DNA of 64,000 bases from Methylobacterium haplocladii (GCF_007992175.1 NZ_BJZT01000008.1:62001-126000); one strand, 5' to 3'. Counted from the stretch's first letter, positions 17,633 to 28,456 are shown. The notes: a model not told the origin generated them from the letters alone. Translations and numbers: made by a program.

Positions 17633-19150
17633 TTGACCCAGTTTACCGATTTCGGCCTCGCCCAGCCCGTGCTGAAGGCGCTGGAGGAGGCCGGCTACAC
17701 CACGCCGACTCCGATTCAGGCGCAGGCCATCGCCCCCGCCATGGAAGGCCGCGACATCTGCGGCATCGCCCAGACCGGCACCGGCAAGACCGCGGCCTTC
17801 GCGCTGCCGATCCTGCACCGCCTGTCCCTGAAGCGCACCCGCGCTCCCCGCCGGGGCTGTCGCGTCCTCGTCCTCTCGCCGACGCGTGAGCTCGCCAGCC
17901 AGATCGCCGAGAGCTTTTCGGATTACGGCAAGCACCTGCCGCTGACGAGCACCGTCGTGTTCGGCGGCGTGACCATCAGCCGGCAGGAGCGCGCGCTCGC
18001 CAACGGCGTCGACATCCTCGTCGCCACGCCCGGCCGCCTGATCGACCTGATCGAGCGCCGCTCACTGACGCTGGAAGGCGTCGAGATCCTCGTCCTCGAC
18101 GAGGCCGACCAGATGCTCGACCTCGGCTTCATCCACGCTCTCAAGCGAATCGTGAAGATGCTGCCGAAGGAGCGCCAGAGCCTGTTCTTCTCGGCCACCA
18201 TGCCGAAGAACATCGCCGGGCTGGCCGACCAGTATCTGCGCGATCCGATCCAGGTCGCCGTGACGCCGGTTGCGACCACCGCCGAGCGCGTCGATCAGCA
18301 GGTGATCTTCGTCCACACCGGCGCCAAGCAGGCGCTGCTGAACCACATCCTGCGCGATCCGGATTACGAGCGCGTTCTGGTCTTCACCCGCACCAAGCAC
18401 GGAGCCGACCGCGTCGTGAAGGGTCTTGAGAAGGCCGGCGTCAACGCTTCGGCGATCCACGGCAACAAATCCCAGCCCCAGCGCGAGCGGGCGCTTGCCG
18501 CCTTCAAGGACGGCTCCTGCCGGGTTTTGGTCGCAACTGACATCGCCGCCCGCGGCATCGACGTCGAGTCCGTCAGTCACGTCGTGAACTACGACCTGCC
18601 GAACGTGCCGGAGAGCTACGTGCACCGCATCGGCCGCACGGCGCGCGCCGGCAAGACCGGTCTCGCCGTCTCGTTCTGCAACGACGAGGAGCGGGCCTAC
18701 CTGCGCGACATCGAGCGGATCACCCGCCAGAAGGTGCCGGTCGGCGCCTTCCCCGAGGGGTTCTCCGCCCCGTCGCGCCAGGAAGCGGCCGAGACCGCCG
18801 CCGACGAGGCACGCCGTCCGCCGCGTCAACCGCAGGGCCGTCCCGGCCAGCGTCAGGGCCGCCCCGGCGGCGGCGCTCCCGGAGCCGGCCGCAACAACGG
18901 CCGTCCGAACAACCGTCAGGAGGCAGGCCGTCCGGCCCGTCGCGACGGTGCTTCCGTGGTCAATCGCGTCGCACACCAGGATGCTCGTCCGGGTGAACGA
19001 CAGGACCAGCGTCCGGCCGTTCGCCAGGGCCAGCGTACCGACACCCGCAACGACGCCCGTCCTCAGCAGGGCCGCGCCCCCCGTCCGGCGGGCGGTGGCG
19101 GCGGCGAAGGCCGCAATATCGGTTGGCTGGACCGCGCTCCGCGTTCCTGA
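17633..19150 (+). CDS. rhlE: DEAD-box ATP-dependent RNA helicase (RhlE type)
   Basis: 505 aa. All helicase motifs are present in order: Q motif (YTTPTPIQAQAI), motif I AQTGTGKT, Ia PTRELA, Ib TPGRL, II DEAD (VLDEADQMLD), III SAT, V ARGID, VI HRIGRTARAG. RecA domain 1 covers about 1-205 and domain 2 about 215-370. The tail from about 385 is Gly/Arg/Gln/Pro-rich (GRPGQRQGRPGGG-like), a basic RNA-binding extension common in RhlE/CsdA-like proteins. The start is TTG with only a weak purine stretch (GAAAG) upstream; no in-frame ATG lies upstream. It unwinds RNA in ribosome assembly or mRNA turnover, often cold-inducible. A strong terminator follows. Confidence 0.92.
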   Translation: MTQFTDFGLAQPVLKALEEAGYTTPTPIQAQAIAPAMEGRDICGIAQTGTGKTAAFALPILHRLSLKRTRAPRRGCRVLVLSPTRELASQIAESFSDYGKHLPLTSTVVFGGVTISRQERALANGVDILVATPGRLIDLIERRSLTLEGVEILVLDEADQMLDLGFIHALKRIVKMLPKERQSLFFSATMPKNIAGLADQYLRDPIQVAVTPVATTAERVDQQVIFVHTGAKQALLNHILRDPDYERVLVFTRTKHGADRVVKGLEKAGVNASAIHGNKSQPQRERALAAFKDGSCRVLVATDIAARGIDVESVSHVVNYDLPNVPESYVHRIGRTARAGKTGLAVSFCNDEERAYLRDIERITRQKVPVGAFPEGFSAPSRQEAAETAADEARRPPRQPQGRPGQRQGRPGGGAPGAGRNNGRPNNRQEAGRPARRDGASVVNRVAHQDARPGERQDQRPAVRQGQRTDTRNDARPQQGRAPRPAGGGGGEGRNIGWLDRAPRS

Positions 19151-19171
19151 TCCGACCGGCATGATTCGATA

Positions 19172-19223
19172 GGGGCCATCGGCTCCGGGCGTTGTCGCTC
19201 GGGCCCGACGGCCCCATCTTTTT
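19172..19223 (+). terminator. Intrinsic terminator of the helicase gene
   Basis: An 11-bp stem with one mismatch (GGGGCCATCGG at 19172-19182 against 19205-19215) followed by ATCTTTTT to 19223, starting 21 nt after the stop codon. Confidence 0.8.
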
Positions 19224-19256
19224 GTCCGGAGCCATTGCAGCTTGGAGTGTCAGCGC

Positions 19257-19442
19257 ATGCGGTTCGAACTGTATCGGGATGCCGGCGGCGAATGGCGCTG
19301 GCGGCTGAGGGTCCAGAACGGCAACGTCGTCGCCGATTCCGGCGAGGGCTATGTCCGCCGCGAAGATTGCGAGCATGCCATCGGACTGGTGAAGGCGAGC
19401 ACAGAGGCTCCGACCGTCGACATGACGACGCAGATCGCCTGA
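19257..19442 (+). CDS. DUF1508 (YegP-like) small protein (61 aa)
   Basis: One DUF1508 repeat: FELYRDAGGEWRWRLRVQNG, then the conserved GEGYVRREDCEHAI, a beta-beta-beta-alpha layout seen in YegP. These cytosolic proteins are of unknown role. The ATG at 19257 has GGAG 9 nt upstream; a TTG 15 nt earlier is less likely. It sits right after the helicase terminator, so probably has its own promoter. Confidence 0.85.
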   Translation: MRFELYRDAGGEWRWRLRVQNGNVVADSGEGYVRREDCEHAIGLVKASTEAPTVDMTTQIA

Positions 19443-19548
19443 ACCGTTCGGGAGGTGCATCGAACCGGCGCTTCCCGAAAGACACTATTTTGCACTATAC
19501 TGCGTCCTCAGGAGCGCCGCGTAAGACGGGGCACCCGGGAGAACGCCC

Positions 19549-19689
19549 ATGGACGAGACCCTCACCTGCGTCGTGCGCGCGGCGGAGCCATCGCCTGCGC
19601 TCTGGAAATCGGTACCGCTCGAATTCGCCTTGTCCGCGGTCGCGATTTTACTGGCTGCGGGGCTGAAGCTCTTGGGCGTTATGCCGTAA
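19549..19689 (+). CDS. Putative single-span membrane microprotein (46 aa)
   Basis: ATG at 19549 with GGGAG 7 nt upstream. The translation has a polar N-terminus (DETLTCVVRAAEPSPALW) and one strong hydrophobic segment (about residues 23-44, EFALSAVAILLAAGLKLLGV), ending in TAA. Length, SD and TM segment together suggest a real inner-membrane microprotein rather than chance. Family unknown. It lies between two small genes on the same strand, about 110 and 135 nt away. Confidence 0.5.
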   Translation: MDETLTCVVRAAEPSPALWKSVPLEFALSAVAILLAAGLKLLGVMP

Positions 19690-19824
19690 GTCGTGCAGCG
19701 CGGTCGGCCGCCGAGAGCCTCACCAGTCCGACAGAAGCAGCCCTGAATGGCGAAAGTCTCGATTTGCGCCAAGGATCGGCCAAAACCGGGCTAAATCGCA
19801 TCCTGCCCCGCTCGTCCTAGTCAT

Positions 19825-20037
19825 ATGGACCTGAGTGAGAAACAGCGGTTTTTATTGCTGGCATTGCGCCGCAACCCCATGACCTTCACGGGCCAGGAGC
19901 CGCAGGACGAGCATCTGGCGATGCTCCAACTCTGGATGCGCGGCCTCGTCGACCGCGAGGACGAGGAGCAGCCCGGTCCGATCAAGTGGCGGATCACCAA
20001 GCGCGGTTCGTCGGAGGCATCGCAATTGTTGCGTTGA
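19825..20037 (+). CDS. Small hypothetical protein (70 aa)
   Basis: A soluble protein with a winged-helix-like pattern: helix (LSEKQRFLLLALRRNP), helix (DEHLAMLQLWMRGLVDRED) and a terminal wing (PIKWRITKRGSSEASQLL). The WRITKRG phrase is common at the wing of small DNA-binding wHTH domains, so a DNA-binding role is possible but unproven. The ATG at 19825 is the only start. It is isolated, followed by about 300 nt without a gene. Confidence 0.7.
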   Translation: MDLSEKQRFLLLALRRNPMTFTGQEPQDEHLAMLQLWMRGLVDREDEEQPGPIKWRITKRGSSEASQLLR

Positions 20038-20334
20038 GGGGTCGACTGTCCGAGATCGACGACACCAGTGGACTTCACGGCTGCCACCTCCAGGGCTGAA
20101 CGCCGCATCGGCGACAGCGCGCTTTCGCACTTGCCTGCAGCCGATCGTTCTAGGAGCTCATGGTTGCGGTCGCTTGTATCGTGCGCGTAGCCACCTCGTC
20201 GTCCGACATCCACAGGCGAGGGTGACCGCAAGCAGTGAAGCGCGGCTTGACGCGAGCGCAAGCGACTGTGAACGATCCGGCGACGGTTCCGGCCAATCCT
20301 TGGAGGCCGAGGCGGCCGTCGCGAGGAGACCGGG

Positions 20335-20769
20335 ATGGGGTTCTTTCAGGACGCGCTCGTCCGCATCAACCGCGCCGTCATGTCCTATGCGGGCGATGCC
20401 GTGTTCATGCAGGCTGCGGTTGCCGCAGCGGCCAACGTCATCGTCGCCGACGGCGAGACCGACGAGGAGGAGATCGAATCCGCCCTCGTCAGCATGCGCG
20501 CCAATCCGATCCTCGCGAAATCCTACGACACGCTCGCCCTCGAGAAAGAGCTCTACGAGGCGCTGGCGCGGGCCGAATTGCGGGCAGGCCGGCTCGAGAA
20601 CACGACCCTCGTCGCTGCGATCGCCGACCGGCCGCTGGAGCATCGCCAGCACGTCTTCCTGATCGCTGCCGACGTCGCCGACAAGGGCGGCGTGACCGAA
20701 ACCGAGCACAAGGTACTCGACGCTCTGGCCGCAGCGCTCGACGTCGACAAGGCGGCGCTACTCGGCTGA
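20335..20769 (+). CDS. TerB-family tellurite-resistance-like protein
   Basis: 144 aa, all-helical. The segment ANVIVADGETDEEEIESAL carries the acidic D-G-E-x-D-x-x-E pattern of TerB domains, and a second half (VADKGGVTETEHKVLDALAAAL) repeats it, giving the TerB duplicated metal-binding layout. Many TerB proteins are membrane-associated stress factors and not tied to tellurite. The ATG at 20335 has AGGAG about 7 nt upstream. It converges with the MFS gene and overlaps its end by 12 nt. No other ter gene is nearby, so a tellurite role is not implied. Confidence 0.88.
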   Translation: MGFFQDALVRINRAVMSYAGDAVFMQAAVAAAANVIVADGETDEEEIESALVSMRANPILAKSYDTLALEKELYEALARAELRAGRLENTTLVAAIADRPLEHRQHVFLIAADVADKGGVTETEHKVLDALAAALDVDKAALLG

Positions 20770-22137
20770 TCGCCTGCCGACGGCGAACGCCACCACGATG
20801 GCGGCCAAAGCGAGCAAGCCGGCCGAAACCAATGCGGCCGCGTGCAGGCCCATCCGTGCATCGGAGGCCAGCAAGGTTCCGAACAGCGCGACGCCGAGCG
20901 CGCCTCCCGCCTGCCGCACGGTATTCAGCACGCCCGACGCGACGCCCCCGCGCTCGGCCGGCACACCGGCGAGCAGCGTGCTCGTCATCGTCGGCACGGT
21001 GATGCCGATCCCGATCGCTAGCCCGATGAGTCCGCCGTGGAGTGCCAGCGCGTCGTGTGCTTCGCCGGTCGCGCTCAGCGCGGCATAGGCCGCTGCGCCG
21101 ATGCAGAGCCCCGCGAGCATCAGCGGACGTGCCGTCACCCGCCCGGCGATCCGCCCGGCCACGACGTTTGCGAGAGCGAGCACCACGGTGAAGGGGAGGA
21201 AGGCGCGACCGGCCTCGGCGGGGGAATAGCCGCGCTCGTGCTGGAGGTAGAGGCTCAGCACGAACAGGATGCCGTAGAGCGTCAGGTTGACGCAAAGTCC
21301 CACGAGGGTTGCCGCACTGAAGGCGGGATTGCGGAAGAACGCCAGCGGCAGCATCGGATCGCGGCTGCGCGCCTCGACCCAGAGAAAGGCACTCGCCGCC
21401 ACGAACGCCGTCACGACGGCGGTCAGCGGGATCGGCGAGAGCCAACCGCGCGAGCCCGCCTCGATCGCCGCGCCGACGATCGCGACCAGCGCGACGATGC
21501 CGAGCACCTGCCCCGCCGCATCGAAGCTGCCCGGCCGCCGCGCGGCCTCGCGGACGAACCGCAGCGTCAAGGCAATGCCGAGGACGCCGACGGGCACGTT
21601 CACGAGAAACACGCTGCGCCAACCGAAGGCATCGACGAGGAAGCCGCCAAGCACCGGACCCGCCGCGAGCCCGGCGCTCCCGGTCGCGGTCCACAGCCCG
21701 ACCGCCCGCGACCGGACGGCCGCATCGCCGGCACAGGCGTTGTTCAGCAGAGCCAGGGAGGATGGCACCATCAGCGCCGCACCCGCGCCCTGCGCCACGC
21801 GCGCCATCACGAGCGCGACGAGGCCTGTCGCCAGCCCGCAGGCGGCAGACGAGCCAATGAACAATGCGAAGCCGCTCAGAAACACCTTTCGCGCGCCGAT
21901 CCTGTCGCCGAGCGTTCCGGCGAAGAGCAGCAGGGCCGCGAAGGCCAGGGTATAGGCGTCGACGATCCACTGCAGCCCATCGACGTCCGTGCCGAGCCCG
22001 CTTCCCATCGCCGCCAGCGCGACGTTCACGATCGAAACGTCGAGCTGGACGAGCAAGAAGGCGAAACCTGTGGCCGCGATGACCATCGGCAGGGCCGGGT
22101 CCGCTTCGGGCGTCACGAGGATGGCGGTGTCCGTCAT
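20758..22137 (-). CDS. MFS drug-efflux transporter, DHA2 (EmrB/QacA) family
   Basis: 459 aa with about 14 membrane segments. Diagnostic parts: TM1 with FLLVQLDVSIVNVAL (the LDxTIVNVALP motif of DHA2), DGLQWIVDAYTLAFAALLL, the loop GTLGDRIGARKVFL (motif A), and motif C-like GSAGLAAGPVLGG in TM5. Proton-driven export of hydrophobic drugs is the family role; the substrate cannot be told. The ATG at 22137 is unambiguous. It is divergent from the FkbM gene. No regulator gene is adjacent. Confidence 0.92.
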   Translation of the reverse strand: MTDTAILVTPEADPALPMVIAATGFAFLLVQLDVSIVNVALAAMGSGLGTDVDGLQWIVDAYTLAFAALLLFAGTLGDRIGARKVFLSGFALFIGSSAACGLATGLVALVMARVAQGAGAALMVPSSLALLNNACAGDAAVRSRAVGLWTATGSAGLAAGPVLGGFLVDAFGWRSVFLVNVPVGVLGIALTLRFVREAARRPGSFDAAGQVLGIVALVAIVGAAIEAGSRGWLSPIPLTAVVTAFVAASAFLWVEARSRDPMLPLAFFRNPAFSAATLVGLCVNLTLYGILFVLSLYLQHERGYSPAEAGRAFLPFTVVLALANVVAGRIAGRVTARPLMLAGLCIGAAAYAALSATGEAHDALALHGGLIGLAIGIGITVPTMTSTLLAGVPAERGGVASGVLNTVRQAGGALGVALFGTLLASDARMGLHAAALVSAGLLALAAIVVAFAVGRRSAE

Positions 22138-22303
22138 GGGGCGACACTGCCAGCACCAGCTGTGCCCGTCTTCCCTCGATGCTCAGGCCGCGCACGAACC
22201 TTTCTTCCGGGTGCGACTTTACATCGCCCACGGCCCCTTGGAAGAAGGCAGCCTTCGCGGGACTGATCGTCTGGTTTTGCCGGACATGGCCGGGTGCACG
22301 CAC

Positions 22304-23080
22304 ATGGCGGTTTTGGAAAAGGTCCGGCAGATTTTCGGCGAGGGCGGCACGCGGGCCGTCCTGAGCCGGGGCATCGGCGTGGGTTACCGACGGGGCGTGC
22401 GCCCGTTTCTGCCGGAGGGGCCGCCGGCACGTCTCGGCGGCGTCCTGACCTGTTACGACGTCAAGACCGCCGACCGGTTCGTGCCGACCTCCTGGCTGCC
22501 GTGGTGGATGAGCGATCCGAGCGGTTGCCCGAGCTACGAAGCGGCGCTGGTGTCAGGCCTCAACGCGCATGTCAGGCCGGGCGACCGGGTCGTGGTCGTC
22601 GGAGGCGGCATCGGCGTCACCGTAGTCGTCGCGGCATTGCGCACCGGCCCCACCGGCCATGTCGAATGCTTCGAGGGCAGCTCGGAGAATTGCGGCTTCG
22701 TCCAGCGGACGGCCAGCCTGAACGCGATCGAGAATCTCACCGTCCATCACGCCGTCGTCGGCCGGAACATCGCCGTCTACGGCAGCGCATCCGAGGTCGG
22801 AACGGTCGTTCCACCCCAGGAACTGCCTGCCTGCGACGTACTCGAACTCGATTGCGAGGGCGCCGAGGTGCAGATCCTGCGCGAGATGACGATCCGGCCG
22901 CGCGTCCTGCTCGTCGAAACCCACGGCGTCTACGGCGCGCCCGCACCACTCGTAGCCGGCTTGATGGAGGCCGTCGGCTACACGGTCTCGGATCGCGGAT
23001 GGGCCGAGCCGCGGCTACCGGACACCTGCGCCCGTCACGACATCCGTGTGCTGCAGGGGCTGCTCGATCCCCGGGCCTGA
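22304..23080 (+). CDS. FkbM-family SAM-dependent methyltransferase
   Basis: 258 aa. A Rossmann methyltransferase: motif I is RVVVVGGGIGVTVV, motif II CFEGSS, and the FkbM hallmark VLELDCEGAEVQIL is at about 179-192, followed by RPRVLLVETHGVYG. FkbM proteins O-methylate sugars or polyketides. The start is uncertain: ATG at 22304 or ATG at 22286 (6 codons longer); neither has a strong SD. The N-terminal ~60 residues are not typical of the domain. The gene is single, divergent from the MFS pump. Confidence 0.85.
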   Translation: MAVLEKVRQIFGEGGTRAVLSRGIGVGYRRGVRPFLPEGPPARLGGVLTCYDVKTADRFVPTSWLPWWMSDPSGCPSYEAALVSGLNAHVRPGDRVVVVGGGIGVTVVVAALRTGPTGHVECFEGSSENCGFVQRTASLNAIENLTVHHAVVGRNIAVYGSASEVGTVVPPQELPACDVLELDCEGAEVQILREMTIRPRVLLVETHGVYGAPAPLVAGLMEAVGYTVSDRGWAEPRLPDTCARHDIRVLQGLLDPRA

Positions 23081-23092
23081 TGGGCGTCCCGC

Positions 23093-24727
<1,635 letters not shown>

Positions 24728-24831
24728 GGCATGCACCGGCCGCCGGCGAGGCGGCCGCTCGTACGAGGTCCTGGAGGTAGAGCCCGCTCTCTACGCGTTC
24801 CGCCGCGCGCGCGCAAAGACCGGAGCGAACT

Positions 24832-25581
24832 TCACCCCCGCCCGACATACGGCATCGTCGTCGCCATCACCGTCATGAACAGCACGTTCGCGTCGAGCGG
24901 CAACCCGGCCATGTAGACGACGGCGTCGGCAGCATGGCGGGCATCCATCACGGCCTCGGGCCGCATCGAGCCGTCGGCCTGCCGCGCCCCGTCCTTGAAC
25001 GATCGGGTCATCTCGGTCTCGGCATTGCCGATGTCGATCTGGCCGCAGGCGATGTCGAAGACGCGGCCGTCGAGCGCCGTCGCGCGTGTCAGTCCGGTGA
25101 TGGCGTGCTTCGTCGCCGTGTAGGGCGCCGAGTTCGGCCGCGGTACGGAGGCGGCGATCGAGCCGTTGTTGATGATGCGTCCGCCGCGCGGCGACTGCGC
25201 CTTCATCTGCCGGAATGCAGCTCGCGTGGCATAGAACACGCCGGTCAGGTTCGTGCCGACCGACGCCAGCCAGTCCGCGTCGGTGATCTCGTCCACCGGC
25301 ACGGCCGGCGTGAAGATGCCGGCATTGTTGAACAGCAGGTCGACTCGGCCGAAGCGTTCGACGGTCTGCGCGAACAGTCGATCGACGGAGGCCGCATCTC
25401 CGACATCCGCGGGCATTGCGCAGGCCTCTCCGCCGGCCGATGCGATCGCATCCGCCACCATCTCCAGCGGCTCCGGACGCCGCCCCGTCAGGATCATGCG
25501 CCAACCCGCCGCCGCGAGCCCCAGGCTCACGGCCCGTCCGACGCCGGTCCCGGCCCCCGTGACGATCGCGATCCCGCCCAT
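24832..25581 (-). CDS. Short-chain dehydrogenase/reductase (SDR)
   Basis: 249 aa classical SDR. NAD(P)-binding TGAGTGVG (residues 8-15), Asp in ADVGD, NNAG motif, and the catalytic Ser (NNGSIAAS) and YTATK (Tyr and Lys). An Arg-rich stretch after the TGxxxGxG (TGRRPEP) suggests NADPH preference. The substrate cannot be deduced. The ATG at 25581 is clear. It may be co-transcribed with prfC downstream. Confidence 0.92.
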   Translation of the reverse strand: MGGIAIVTGAGTGVGRAVSLGLAAAGWRMILTGRRPEPLEMVADAIASAGGEACAMPADVGDAASVDRLFAQTVERFGRVDLLFNNAGIFTPAVPVDEITDADWLASVGTNLTGVFYATRAAFRQMKAQSPRGGRIINNGSIAASVPRPNSAPYTATKHAITGLTRATALDGRVFDIACGQIDIGNAETEMTRSFKDGARQADGSMRPEAVMDARHAADAVVYMAGLPLDANVLFMTVMATTMPYVGRG

Positions 25582-25682
25582 CCGGCTGCATCCCTCCGAA
25601 ACACGACGGCACCGGTGTCGCGCCCACCGTCACCAGTTGCAAGCACCCCAGCCGCCGTCTAGACACGCCCGGCCAAGCGCGA

Positions 25683-25757
<75 letters not shown>

Positions 25758-25940
25758 GTTTGTCAGCGGCAAACAAGGGCCAGGTTACCGGGATACCTCG
25801 GACGAGGCGGACCGAAGGCGATAGGCGGCAGCGCGACCATGTGCGCGCGGCGGCCGCATCCGTGGATGCGAGCAACCAACGGCTGTACATTTCGAACAAT
25901 CGGCAGTCGGTGGAGCGAGGCTTCGCTCGCGCTATGCGCC

Positions 25941-26270
25941 CTACAGGCTGCGGCTCGTCTTGCCCGTGAGCAGCCAGGTTCGCGCCCGTACGAGGAGCGC
26001 CGGGCGCACGCGGGTGACGTCCTCTTCGTCGATCAGCGGGGAGGCGGAGAGGGCTGAGAGGTAGGCGGTCTCGCTCTCGCGGCATTCGCGCAGTGCCGTC
26101 TCGGCGGCGAGCGCACGGCCGGAGAGGGCGGCGCGGAGGGTGAAGGCGTCGGTGAGGCAGGCGTGCCAGGCGTCGTGGCGATCGCTCACGCTGCCCTCGG
26201 CCATGACGGGGCCGGCGCTCATAAGGCAGGCGATCAGGGCGGTGCGGGCGATCGTGCGAGCCGAGACCAT
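25941..26270 (-). CDS. Small secreted hypothetical protein (109 aa)
   Basis: A Sec signal peptide (about 1-24, RTIARTALIACLMSAGPVMA) leads a mature part of about 85 residues that is helical, with two Cys (AWHACLTDAF and LRECRESE) likely forming a disulfide. The ATG at 26270 has GGAG 8 nt upstream; a longer in-frame start would add a basic, non-signal-like leader. No family recognised. It is the downstream neighbour of the BTLCP gene on the same strand (215 nt away). Confidence 0.75.
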   Translation of the reverse strand: MVSARTIARTALIACLMSAGPVMAEGSVSDRHDAWHACLTDAFTLRAALSGRALAAETALRECRESETAYLSALSASPLIDEEDVTRVRPALLVRARTWLLTGKTSRSL

Positions 26271-26412
26271 CGCAGGGACTCCGGGTCTTCGCCGGACCCG
26301 TCGGGGCGCTCGGCGGAGAAAAACGCTGCGCATTCGCGGGACCAGCGAAACGCTCCGGTAACCCTTGCGTCCAAGATCTTAAGCGTCCGCGACGATCCAC
26401 CCGGCGCGGCCG

Positions 26413-26431
26413 TCCCGTTTCGGGATTTTTT
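26413..26431 (+). terminator. Orphan intrinsic terminator-like hairpin
   Basis: TCCCG, a 3-nt TTT loop, CGGGA, then six T followed by CTGTTTT. The orientation is +, yet no + gene ends upstream, since neighbours on both sides are on the - strand. Either a chance structure or the end of a small RNA. Confidence 0.4.
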
Positions 26432-26485
26432 CTGTTTTGCTGGATTGTACCGGATGGTCCGGTATCCAGCGTCCGCCACCGGTGC

Positions 26486-27139
26486 TCAGCGGTTCGCGGT
26501 CGTCACCGGGGAGATTGCCACGCCAAGTCCGACCCATGCGACGGCGTCCTGGCTTTCGCGCTTGATGAAGGTGTAGCCGGTCTGGCGCCAGGGCAGGACG
26601 ACGCTGGTCTTGTTGTCGAGGACGAGGTCGCCGCGATCGGTGATGATGGTCAGGACCGCGTGGCCCTCGCCCTTCTCGTCGATCACCACGGTCATGCGCA
26701 GGGCGCGGCGGGGCAGCCCGGCATCGGCGAGGAGCGCACGCTTGCGCAGCTGGAAATCCTCGCAATCGCCCTGGCCGTCCTCGGCAAGGTCCCAGCGGTC
26801 GGCGACGCCCCAATGGTCCTGGTCGGTCACGGCGTGGATCGCCTTGTTCACCCGGCGGTTCACCGTATTGATGGTCTGCCAGATCGCGGGGGTCAGGGTG
26901 ATCGAGGCGGCTTCGCTGCGGTCCACCGCGCATTCGCTGGCATAGCGCTCGCAGAACTCGGTCCAAGCGGCGATCGGCCGGGCCGATCCGGTGATCGAGG
27001 CGGCGAGCCCCGAGGACGGCAGGGAGGCAAGGGTCTGCGCCCGAGCGGGGCTACCGGCGGCAAGGGCGGTGAGCGTCGCGAGACCTGCGATCAGGCCGCG
27101 AACCGGGGCCGTCATCCGCTTCGAAACGCCGGTACGCAT
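26486..27139 (-). CDS. Transglutaminase-like cysteine peptidase (BTLCP family)
   Basis: 217 aa periplasmic protein. Signal peptide about 1-34 (GLIAGLATLTALAAGSPARA). The catalytic triad of bacterial transglutaminase-like cysteine proteinases is complete: Cys126 in QGDCEDFQL, His160 in GEGHAVL, Asp175 in LVLDNK. In Pseudomonas LapG, a member of this family, the enzyme cleaves a surface adhesin under c-di-GMP control; no LapD-like partner is seen here. The ATG at 27139 is preferred over 27115; both lack strong SD. Confidence 0.9.
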   Translation of the reverse strand: MRTGVSKRMTAPVRGLIAGLATLTALAAGSPARAQTLASLPSSGLAASITGSARPIAAWTEFCERYASECAVDRSEAASITLTPAIWQTINTVNRRVNKAIHAVTDQDHWGVADRWDLAEDGQGDCEDFQLRKRALLADAGLPRRALRMTVVIDEKGEGHAVLTIITDRGDLVLDNKTSVVLPWRQTGYTFIKRESQDAVAWVGLGVAISPVTTANR

Positions 27140-27221
27140 GGCTTCGGTGAACCCCGTTAAGCTTCTGTTAACGAACGTCTCACAGCCGGCCTCCGGCGGC
27201 AATCATTCGGTTAAAGATCGG

Positions 27222-27899
27222 TTAACGGGTTGCAGGCGCCTCCGGGGCCGCCAGCCGGACGACCTCCGTCTCGGCCTTGAGCCGGTCGATCAAGGCGGCC
27301 GCCGCCGTCGGTGTCGTGGCGCCGTCGCCAAGCCGCAGACGGTAGAGACCGCCGGGGCGGGGACCGTCGACGATGCGGCTGCGGGTCTCGCGCAGCAGCG
27401 CCTCGATCCGGGCAGCGGTCGCGCCCGGCGCAAAGGCGACGAGGGCATAAGCCCCGTCCGATCCGGGCGCGGCGACCGGGGCCGAGGCCGTCTCGTAGCC
27501 GGAGCCTTGCTCACTCAGATAGACCTTTGCCAGAAAGCCGGCTTGCACCGCGATCACCAGGGCCGCCGCCACGCCTGAGACGGCGAGTGCGCGGGGCGAC
27601 AGCGCGGCCAGCCAGCCGCGCCATCTCTGCGCGAAGGTCTCGGCAGGCTTCCGTCCTTCCGCCGCGATCCGCGAGAACAGCGCGTCGCGCGCGCCCCGCG
27701 AGGGCAGGCCGAGAGACTGGTTCAGCGCCACCGTCTCGACATGCTCTTCGCGGGCGATGTCGAGATGGCGGACGCGTTCCGGATCGGCGCGCAGGGCCGC
27801 CGCGACCCGCTCGGCCTCCGCGGGCGAGAGCCGCTCCACCGCATGCCAGGGAAGCAGCAGGTCGATCTCGTCGGGTGCCTTCTCGTCCTGCCCGGTCAT
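27222..27899 (-). CDS. Anti-sigma factor with propeptide-like periplasmic domain
   Basis: 225 aa. The N-terminal ~90 residues are cytosolic and helical (LSPAEAERVAAALRADPE) without the HxxxCxxC zinc motif of ZAS domains. One membrane span follows (about 103-123, AVSGVAAALVIAVQAGFLA), then a ~100-residue outer domain: AYALVAFAPGATAARIEALL and GGLYRLRLG, which resemble an I9-type subtilisin propeptide fold (inference). The ATG at 27899 overlaps the sigma stop (ATGA), so they are coupled, the usual sigma/anti-sigma layout. It would hold the sigma factor at the membrane. The S8 protease upstream is the obvious candidate partner. Confidence 0.8.
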   Translation of the reverse strand: MTGQDEKAPDEIDLLLPWHAVERLSPAEAERVAAALRADPERVRHLDIAREEHVETVALNQSLGLPSRGARDALFSRIAAEGRKPAETFAQRWRGWLAALSPRALAVSGVAAALVIAVQAGFLAKVYLSEQGSGYETASAPVAAPGSDGAYALVAFAPGATAARIEALLRETRSRIVDGPRPGGLYRLRLGDGATTPTAAAALIDRLKAETEVVRLAAPEAPATR

Positions 27900-28456
27900 G
27901 GCCAACCCCGATCGATGCCCAGCTCCGTCAGCTTGTCCGAGAGGCGCTTGCGGGCGTGAAACAGGCGCGTCTTGACCGTGCCGGTTGGGACGCCGACGAT
28001 CTCGGCCACCTCGTCGACGCTGCGCTCGTGGTAGTAGACGAGGTCGATCACCTCGCGGTGCTCCAGCGACAGGTCAGCGAGGCAGCGGCGGATCACCTCC
28101 GCCTTGCCGACCTTCTGAAGCAGGATCTCGGGGGTGTCGGCCTCGTCCGCGATCGCCTCGGCCGTCTCGGGTTCGAGGGCATGGTGCGGCCGCTTGCGCA
28201 GGTGCGAGAGCGCCTTGAACCGGGCGATGGACAGCATCCAGGTGGAGACGCTGGAGCGCCCCTCGAAGCGCGCCGCCTGCTGCCAGACATCGAAGAACAC
28301 ATCGCTCATCAGGTCCTCCGCCTGCGTCGCATCCCGCACGAGGCGCACGAGAAACCGGAACACGCGGGTGGAATGCCGCGCGTAGAGGCCCTGCATCGCG
28401 ACCGCATCGCCGCCCGCGACCCGCATGACCAGCGCCTCGTCGGAGGCGCCGGTCAT
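27896..28456 (-). CDS. ECF-type RNA polymerase sigma factor
   Basis: 186 aa with only regions 2 and 4. Region 2: GLYARHSTRVFRFLVRLVRD and EDLMSDVFFDVWQQA, then FEGRSSVSTWMLSIARFKAL. Region 4: LSLEHREVIDLVYYHERSVDEVAEIVGVPTGTVKTRLFHARKRL, shown here only as family signatures at about residues 130-175, a typical helix-turn-helix. The ATG at 28456 is clear. It precedes the overlapping anti-sigma gene, and lies downstream of an S8 protease gene. Target promoters are unknown. Confidence 0.93.
   Translation of the reverse strand: MTGASDEALVMRVAGGDAVAMQGLYARHSTRVFRFLVRLVRDATQAEDLMSDVFFDVWQQAARFEGRSSVSTWMLSIARFKALSHLRKRPHHALEPETAEAIADEADTPEILLQKVGKAEVIRRCLADLSLEHREVIDLVYYHERSVDEVAEIVGVPTGTVKTRLFHARKRLSDKLTELGIDRGWP

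Noticed and set aside
20335..20769. Tellurite-resistance function for the TerB-like protein
   Set aside because: A lone TerB domain without terC, terD or terZ neighbours does not support a tellurite role.
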